Shown one piece after another: positions 14,822 to 19,385 of a DNA stretch of 19,385 nt; position 1 is the stretch's first letter, and every line of letters starts with the position of its first letter. The notes beneath the pieces are model-generated. The model saw nothing but the letters and a program-made list of their open reading frames with translations, did not search any database and was not told the origin of the DNA. Both the position numbers and the translations under genes were made by a program. The stretch is from JAZDOK01 sp043798715 (lineage in GTDB: Bacteria; Vulcanimicrobiota; JAZDOK01), in NCBI GenBank assembly GCA_043798715.1, contig JAZDOK010000036.1:1-19385 (forward strand). The letters are read 5' to 3'.

Positions 14822-14836
14822 CCCGCCGAAGGCGGG
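14822..14836. repeat. CCCGCC-GAA-GGCGGG palindrome
   Basis: A perfect 6-bp-arm hairpin just after the GTAGGGGCG repeats, in the 129-bp gap before the HD gene. It shares its arms with hairpin 1 inside ptsI (1178-1193), which suggests one repeat family in this genome. Confidence 0.75.
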
Positions 14837-14891
14837 GCCAGGCAGGATTTTCTTTTTCCAGCGGGAATGAAAACAGAATCAGGAGGATATC

Positions 14892-15395
14892 ATGAACCGG
14901 ACAAAGAAATCGCGTCTTCCCAATGTTTTAGAGCGCCTGAGGGACAACATCAAGAAAAACAACATCCCGGATGAAAAAAGGGACGTCCCCATTGAATATG
15001 AGCTTAATCACCTGCACTCCTGCTCCCAAATCGCCCAGCTTCTGGCTTTGAAGAGGGGCATCACGGCTGAGCTGGTCGGAATTTCAGCAGCCATGCACGA
15101 CTTCGGCCGGATCCTCTACGGCAGGAACGAAAAACACGCGGAAAAAGGGCACCTCCCGGCCAAGGACCTTCTCAAGGATATGGGTATCTTCTCCTGGCCG
15201 GAGATAGAGACGATTTCCGGCTCCATCAAACACCATAGCGAAAAAGAGATTTTCGGCACCAATCCCTACGACGAACTTGTGAAGGATGCCGACGTCCTCG
15301 ACTGCTACCTGGTCAGCCTCGAAGTCGTCAAGGAGTCCCACAAGAAAAGGTTGAACAAGGTTTTCGAAGACCTCGGAATCAAGCGCACTTTGTAG
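14892..15395 (+). CDS. HD-domain protein (putative metal-dependent phosphohydrolase)
   Basis: A 167-residue protein with an HD fold. Expected metal ligands are visible: His in NHLHSCSQIA, the His-Asp pair in AAMHDFGRILYG, His residues in IKHHSEKEI and Asp in VKDADVLDCYLV. HD enzymes cut phosphate esters of nucleotides or phosphonates; the substrate is unknown. AGGAGG at 14881-14886 with 5-nt spacing fixes the ATG. It follows the OsmC gene by 129 bp, filled by repeats, and precedes the amylase promoter; co-transcription with OsmC is possible but uncertain. Confidence 0.88.
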   Translation: MNRTKKSRLPNVLERLRDNIKKNNIPDEKRDVPIEYELNHLHSCSQIAQLLALKRGITAELVGISAAMHDFGRILYGRNEKHAEKGHLPAKDLLKDMGIFSWPEIETISGSIKHHSEKEIFGTNPYDELVKDADVLDCYLVSLEVVKESHKKRLNKVFEDLGIKRTL

Positions 15396-15463
15396 AAATT
15401 CCCGGGCCGGAAGAATTTGCGGGAAAAATTAACATTTTGTTTACATTTTCCGGGCGCTCTTCA

Positions 15464-15492
15464 TTGACTTTCCTTTCCTGTAAAATTATAAT
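15464..15492 (+). promoter_or_regulatory. Near-consensus sigma70 promoter for the amylase operon
   Basis: TTGACT (15464-15469), 17 bp, TATAAT (15487-15492). Transcription should begin near 15499, about 47 nt before the amylase ATG at 15546. An 11-codon ORF (ATG 15497, TGA 15530-15532) lies in the leader or right at the start site. No catabolite-control or operator palindrome was recognised beside it. Confidence 0.85.
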
Positions 15493-15545
15493 GAAGATGC
15501 ACGGCGCCATGGCCGAGGCGATGATTTTATGATGAGGTGCCTGGT

Positions 15546-17660
15546 ATGATACTTGATCCCCTGGGACAGAAAACCTCTCTTGCTCCCGGAACCCCTCTTA
15601 AAGCTGAGTCCCCCCCGCGTACTCAGCCCGGAGAGGAACAAAAGCCCCTCCCCGAGGAAAAAGTCACACTCGGCGCCGCTCCTCTTCAGTCCACCTACCG
15701 GGAGCGTTTGAAAGCCGTCAACGTTTACACCTCCCCTGAAGATGAACTGCGCCTGCACGACGGCTTTGACAGCGCGCGGGATATCGTGGGGCTCCACGCC
15801 AGCGAGGGCAAACCGGACGAGCCATACCGCTTTCGGATTGACGTCGCGTATCTGAAAAGCGGAGCCGAACTCGGCAACCTGGACGCCTATCTCCTTGTTT
15901 CAGCAGGAAAGCCCGGCTCCTCCAAACTGCCGGACTCCCTGCCCGGGGAAAGCCAGCCCTGGAACATCGCGGTCAAAGCCTATGACCAGAAAAATTATGC
16001 GGTGACCGACGAGCAGGGCGCCCTCCGGAACAACGCCTTAAGAGATCTGAAATTCAACTCCCTGGACAAGTGTATCGAGTTCTCCCTGGACAAGGAGGTC
16101 CTCAGAAACCGCGGATGGAAAGACGGGGAGGCTCTCTCGCTCCAGGCATTCACCACCAAGGATAAAATCGGCCAGGTCACCGACTCGCTTGATTCCCCTG
16201 CTTCAAAGCCCTGGGAGAAAAAAGATTCTCTGACATACTCCCTCAGCACCGGGCAGGACAAAAACCAGCCCGTTCAGGGCTCACCCTGGAAGAAAGACAT
16301 CGTCTATTTTGTGCTCACCGATCGCTTCGCGGACGGAGACAAGACCAATAACATGGATGTCAACAAGCAGGACCCGCGGAGCTACCACGGCGGCGACCTC
16401 GAAGGTATTATTAAGAACCTGGACTATGTCAAAGGGCTCGGCGCCAGCACCATCTGGATTTCACCGACCATGAAGAACCAGACCACTTTCATTGATTCCC
16501 AGGGCTACCACGGCTACTGGCCTGTTGACCAGTACCAGATGGATCCGCACCAGGGCGATATGAACAAGATGAAGGAACTCGTCTCAAAGGCCCATGAAAA
16601 GGGACTGAAAGTCATTTTGGATCTTCCACTCAACCACGTGGCCTGGGATCATCCCTGGGCCAAAGACCCGGCCAAGCAGAACTGGCTGCACCATATCGGA
16701 GACATCAAGGACTGGAATGACCCCTGGCAGGTTGAAAACGGAAATATGTACGGCCTGCCGGACCTGGCCCAGGAAAATCCGGAGGTCAGCAAATACCTCA
16801 TCGACATGTCCAAGAGTTGGATCGACAATACCGGCATAGACGGCTTCCGTCTTGACGCCGTGAAGCATGTCCCCCATTCATTCTGGAAACAGTTTGACCA
16901 GGCGATCCGCGAACATGCCGGTCCCGGCTTTATGCTGGTGGGAGAGGATATGGACGGACGCCCTTCCCACCTGGCCTCCTACCAGAAAGATGGAATGTCG
17001 TCTCTCTTCGATGTCCCTCTGTATTTTACCATAAAGGACTGCTTCGCCTACGACGGCAGTATGCGCAATCTGGCCAATCGCCTCTCCGAGGCTGACAGGG
17101 TATATGAGAATCCCGACGCCATGAGCGTCTTTCTTGACAACCACGACACAGCACGCTTCCTTACCGACGCCGGGGGGAACAAGGACAAGCTCAGGCTGGC
17201 CCTGGCCTTCATGATGACCACCAACCGCATCCCCACCGTCTACTACGGCACCGAAGCAGGGATGGAGGGCCGCCTCGAACAGGCCGGCCAATGCGGTCCC
17301 GAGAACCGCAAGGACATGGAGTGGGACAAAAATCCGGACCTCCTCCGCTACTTCCAGAAGCTGACCTCCATTCGGAACGAACAAGCTCCGCTCCAGCGGG
17401 GCGCCAACCTGGAAATGTGGCAGGACGACCAGGTCTATGCTTATGATCGCAAGTATTTAAATGATGAAGTCATCGTAGCGCTGAATAACGGGAACCAGGG
17501 ATCTTCCCGCTCTATTCCCCTTCGGGCCGAGTCCGAAATTAAAAATGGAACCACTCTTGAAAATCTACTTCGACCCGGAGATGAGGTCGTGGTGCAGAAC
17601 GGCCGGATCAACGTGGACATGAATTCCAGGGAAGCAAAAATTTACGTGGTGAAAAAGTAA
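15546..17660 (+). CDS. Alpha-amylase-family GH13 glycoside hydrolase with N-terminal accessory domain, no signal peptide
   Basis: A 704-residue enzyme acting on alpha-1,4-glucans. Residues 1-45 are a Pro/Glu-rich linker with no hydrophobic signal, so it is predicted cytoplasmic. About 50-225 is a beta-rich accessory domain (HDGFDSARDIVGLHASEG, NLDAYLLVSAG), perhaps a carbohydrate-binding or DOMON-like fold. The GH13 barrel follows from about 240: YHGGDLEG, YHGYWPVDQY, LDLPLNH (region I), GFRLDAVKH with nucleophile Asp437, VGEDMDG with acid/base Glu467, FLDNHD with Asp534, and VYYGTE; a short C-terminal beta domain ends it. Closest in texture to GH13_2/cyclomaltodextrinase-like enzymes. Start ATG 15546 has GAGGTG 6 nt upstream; GTG at 15537 is an alternative. 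The second amylase follows after 19 bp. Confidence 0.92.
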   Translation: MILDPLGQKTSLAPGTPLKAESPPRTQPGEEQKPLPEEKVTLGAAPLQSTYRERLKAVNVYTSPEDELRLHDGFDSARDIVGLHASEGKPDEPYRFRIDVAYLKSGAELGNLDAYLLVSAGKPGSSKLPDSLPGESQPWNIAVKAYDQKNYAVTDEQGALRNNALRDLKFNSLDKCIEFSLDKEVLRNRGWKDGEALSLQAFTTKDKIGQVTDSLDSPASKPWEKKDSLTYSLSTGQDKNQPVQGSPWKKDIVYFVLTDRFADGDKTNNMDVNKQDPRSYHGGDLEGIIKNLDYVKGLGASTIWISPTMKNQTTFIDSQGYHGYWPVDQYQMDPHQGDMNKMKELVSKAHEKGLKVILDLPLNHVAWDHPWAKDPAKQNWLHHIGDIKDWNDPWQVENGNMYGLPDLAQENPEVSKYLIDMSKSWIDNTGIDGFRLDAVKHVPHSFWKQFDQAIREHAGPGFMLVGEDMDGRPSHLASYQKDGMSSLFDVPLYFTIKDCFAYDGSMRNLANRLSEADRVYENPDAMSVFLDNHDTARFLTDAGGNKDKLRLALAFMMTTNRIPTVYYGTEAGMEGRLEQAGQCGPENRKDMEWDKNPDLLRYFQKLTSIRNEQAPLQRGANLEMWQDDQVYAYDRKYLNDEVIVALNNGNQGSSRSIPLRAESEIKNGTTLENLLRPGDEVVVQNGRINVDMNSREAKIYVVKK

Positions 17661-17679
17661 TTTTCAACACAGGCTGTGT

Positions 17680-19206
17680 ATGAAAAAAGTTGTTCTCCTT
17701 CTCGGCTTACTTCTTCTCATACGGGCGGCTGCTGTGGCTTCTGATTTTTCTGAACAGACCATCTATTTCATTTTAATAGACCGTTTCCATCGTGGCGAAT
17801 CGGGTGCGCCGCCCCCGGCACAGATCTCCTCCCCCGATCACTCCGAATGGAAGCTCTACTGGGGCGGGGATATTAAAGGAGTCGCCGACAAGCTCCCCTA
17901 TATCAAGAGCCTCGGGACCACCGCCATCTGGCTGACTCCCGTCTTCGACAACACCCGCGATCTTTACCGGTATAAATTCGGGGATCAGGAGGAAAAAATT
18001 TCAGCCTACCACGGCTACTGGGCGCGGGACTTCACGGCCGTGAATCCGTTTTTCGGCATTTTGGAAGACTACCGGAACCTCGTTAACAAAGCTCACGGGA
18101 TGGGCATAAAGATAATATTTGACATGGTACTGAACCACACCTCGCCAGTCGGCCAGGGTTGTGACGGGGCCCTCTATGATGGAGAACGACTTCTGGCATC
18201 CTATGGAAAAGACCCTGATAATTGGTTTCACCACCGGGGCAGTATTGATTTTTCCAAACAAGATCCCGGGGAGTGGCAGGACAAGAACCTATTTGATTTG
18301 GCCGACCTGGCCCAGGAAAATCCAAAAGTTGCGGAATACCTTATTCAGTCCGGAAAATTCTGGGTGGCCCAGGGAATCGACGGCTTCCGCCTTGACACCG
18401 TACGCCATCTCCCGTCGGCGTTTGTCCGCCGTTTTGTTGAAGAAATGCTGGAAATAAACCCCAACCTATGGTTCTTCGGCGAGTGGTCCATGGGCGGTCT
18501 CTGCTCCCCCGAGGCGGTCATGTTTACAAATGAAACCGGGGTGAACCTGATTGACTTCACCCTGCAGAGCCTGCTGTTGGAGGTCATAGCTAAAGACAAG
18601 CCCTGCCGCCTGCTCCCGGATTATCTTAAGAAAGACCTTTTAATCTCCCATCCCGAGCGCCTCGTCACTATCATTGACAATCACGATATGCCTCGTTTCA
18701 TCTCCACCTGTCGCCAATACGGTTCCGATGAGAGACTGGCCCGAAAAAAGACACAGGCCGCACTCCTTCTCCTCATGTGCCTGCGGGGAATTCCCTGCAT
18801 ATATTACGGCACGGAGCAGTTCCTTCATAATGATACTCCCTCCACCTGGGGAGTAGGGGGCGAACCTTATAACCGCCAGATGATGGAACGCTTTGACTCC
18901 GGCCTGCCCTTTATAACCAGCATCAGAAAACTGGCTCAACTGCGCCGGAGCAATGCCGCCTTGCGAAAAGGCCTCCTCAGAACCCTGGCCCTGACCCCGG
19001 ACGCCTGGGTTTTTGAAAAGCATGCCGGTAAAAATGCCGTCCTTGTAGCCTTTAACAAGGGCAAAAAAACAAGTATCGAATTTCTGGCGAATCCTCGCTG
19101 GAACGGCAGGATTCAGGGGATCCTCGGTCCTCCCGCAACATTTCATCAGGGGAAAGCCGTCCTGGACCTTCCACCCTGGTCATGCCGGGTACTGGCGCTC
19201 CCCTGA
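17680..19206 (+). CDS. Secreted alpha-amylase (GH13_2-like, CGTase-type catalytic core)
   Basis: A 508-residue enzyme. Residues 1-20 (MKKVVLLLGLLLLIRAAAVA) form a signal peptide, so it is exported. The barrel shows YWGGDIKGVADKLPYIKSLG, YHGYWARDF, FDMVLNHTSP (region I), IDGFRLDTVRH with nucleophile Asp239, FFGEWSMG with acid/base Glu268, and IIDNHDMPRF with Asp336; YHGYWARDF, GEWSMG and DNHDMPRF recall cyclodextrin glucanotransferases and maltogenic amylases. It lacks the extra C-terminal domains of those enzymes (usually about 680 residues), so a hydrolase is likelier than a transferase. It is a tandem paralogue of the upstream gene (both share DLAQENP and GIDGFRLD), 19 bp apart, so one operon. 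The ATG at 17680 lacks a clear ribosome site. Confidence 0.92.
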   Translation: MKKVVLLLGLLLLIRAAAVASDFSEQTIYFILIDRFHRGESGAPPPAQISSPDHSEWKLYWGGDIKGVADKLPYIKSLGTTAIWLTPVFDNTRDLYRYKFGDQEEKISAYHGYWARDFTAVNPFFGILEDYRNLVNKAHGMGIKIIFDMVLNHTSPVGQGCDGALYDGERLLASYGKDPDNWFHHRGSIDFSKQDPGEWQDKNLFDLADLAQENPKVAEYLIQSGKFWVAQGIDGFRLDTVRHLPSAFVRRFVEEMLEINPNLWFFGEWSMGGLCSPEAVMFTNETGVNLIDFTLQSLLLEVIAKDKPCRLLPDYLKKDLLISHPERLVTIIDNHDMPRFISTCRQYGSDERLARKKTQAALLLLMCLRGIPCIYYGTEQFLHNDTPSTWGVGGEPYNRQMMERFDSGLPFITSIRKLAQLRRSNAALRKGLLRTLALTPDAWVFEKHAGKNAVLVAFNKGKKTSIEFLANPRWNGRIQGILGPPATFHQGKAVLDLPPWSCRVLALP

Positions 19207-19221
19207 TAGGCCCTTCCGCTC

Positions 19222-19271
19222 CTCAGGCACCGGCTTTCCCCTTACGCTTCCATCGGTCCCTTTTGCCTGAG
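19222..19271. repeat. Inverted repeat CTCAGGCA / TGCCTGAG after the amylase operon
   Basis: An 8-bp perfect inverted repeat (19222-19229 and 19264-19271) separated by 34 nt, in the gap after the second amylase. The long loop and lack of a T-run argue against a standard terminator; it could be a weak one or an operator for the next promoter. Confidence 0.4.
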
Positions 19272-19294
19272 ATAAAATTGGTTTTAAGAAAGTA

Positions 19295-19323
19295 TTTACA
19301 ATCAAATAAATTCGGTGTATAAT
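19295..19323 (+). promoter_or_regulatory. Sigma70-type promoter of the right-edge gene
   Basis: TTTACA (19295-19300), 17 bp, TATAAT (19318-19323). The expected start point, about 19329-19331, coincides with the ATG at 19330, so the transcript would have almost no leader. Confidence 0.75.
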
Positions 19324-19329
19324 GCACAT

Positions 19330-19385
19330 ATGGATACTAATTTAGATATCAAAATGAATGGGAAACCCCTGACTCCGGCGATTCA
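19330..19385 (+). CDS. Start of a gene truncated by the right edge
   Basis: ATG at 19330 opens a frame without stops to the window end (about 18 codons: MDTNLDIKMNGKPLTPAI...). It sits directly behind a good promoter. No function can be read from so little; no Shine-Dalgarno site is present, and Met9 (19354) is a possible later start. Confidence 0.5.
   Translation, partial: MDTNLDIKMNGKPLTPAI

Noticed and set aside
14759..14836. CRISPR array
   Set aside because: Only two copies of a half-palindrome with a 12-nt spacing and no cas genes; these are ordinary dispersed palindromes.
19222..19271. Rho-independent terminator for the amylase operon
   Set aside because: The 34-nt loop and absence of a T-run do not fit; kept only as an inverted repeat.

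Overview
The window is a gene-dense, fairly GC-rich bacterial chromosome segment from an organism I cannot name. It carries a sugar phosphotransferase (PTS) component, radical SAM enzymes, a lipoprotein signal and a secreted amylase, with frequent GTG/TTG starts. This fits a fermentative, probably anaerobic, uncultured-type bacterium. Nothing in the sequence fixes the phylum.

Layout. 1-1717 is the 3' part of ptsI (PTS Enzyme I), cut by the left edge and carrying an unusual in-frame insertion made of hairpins. It runs tail-to-tail, with a 32-bp overlap, into a reverse-strand transglutaminase-fold lipoprotein (1686-3722). 3815-6155 holds a PLP aminotransferase and a TPR protein. Next is a compact region: a hicB-hicA toxin-antitoxin module (6205-6742, reverse), a second copy of the last 127 bp of the TPR gene (6834-6960), tRNA-Arg(UCG) (6978-7054) and a membrane-anchored TPR protein (7067-8095). 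8107-10268 (reverse) is a coupled pair, a nitroreductase followed by a B12-binding-type radical SAM protein. 10394-12809 holds an M29-like aminopeptidase and a phosphohexomutase. 12828-13304 (reverse) is an unrecognised 158-aa protein, divergent from a run of a COG1313-type radical SAM protein, an OsmC-family protein and an HD-domain protein (13409-15395). 15546-19206 is a two-gene alpha-amylase operon behind a near-consensus promoter: the first enzyme has no signal peptide and the second has one. A new gene begins at about 19330 and runs off the right edge.

How the genes fit together. The two GH13 enzymes, the phosphohexomutase and PTS Enzyme I point to alpha-glucan and sugar use plus cell-envelope sugar supply. 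The other genes are mixed housekeeping or accessory functions.

The most notable structure is the hicBA module. It is bracketed by two 94-95% identical copies of the neighbouring gene's 3' end, and all six differences inside the coding part are synonymous. This looks like an integrase-less cassette that arrived carrying its own working copy of the target gene's end. The second notable structure is the block of three consecutive hairpins inside ptsI, which adds about 25 residues to the protein.
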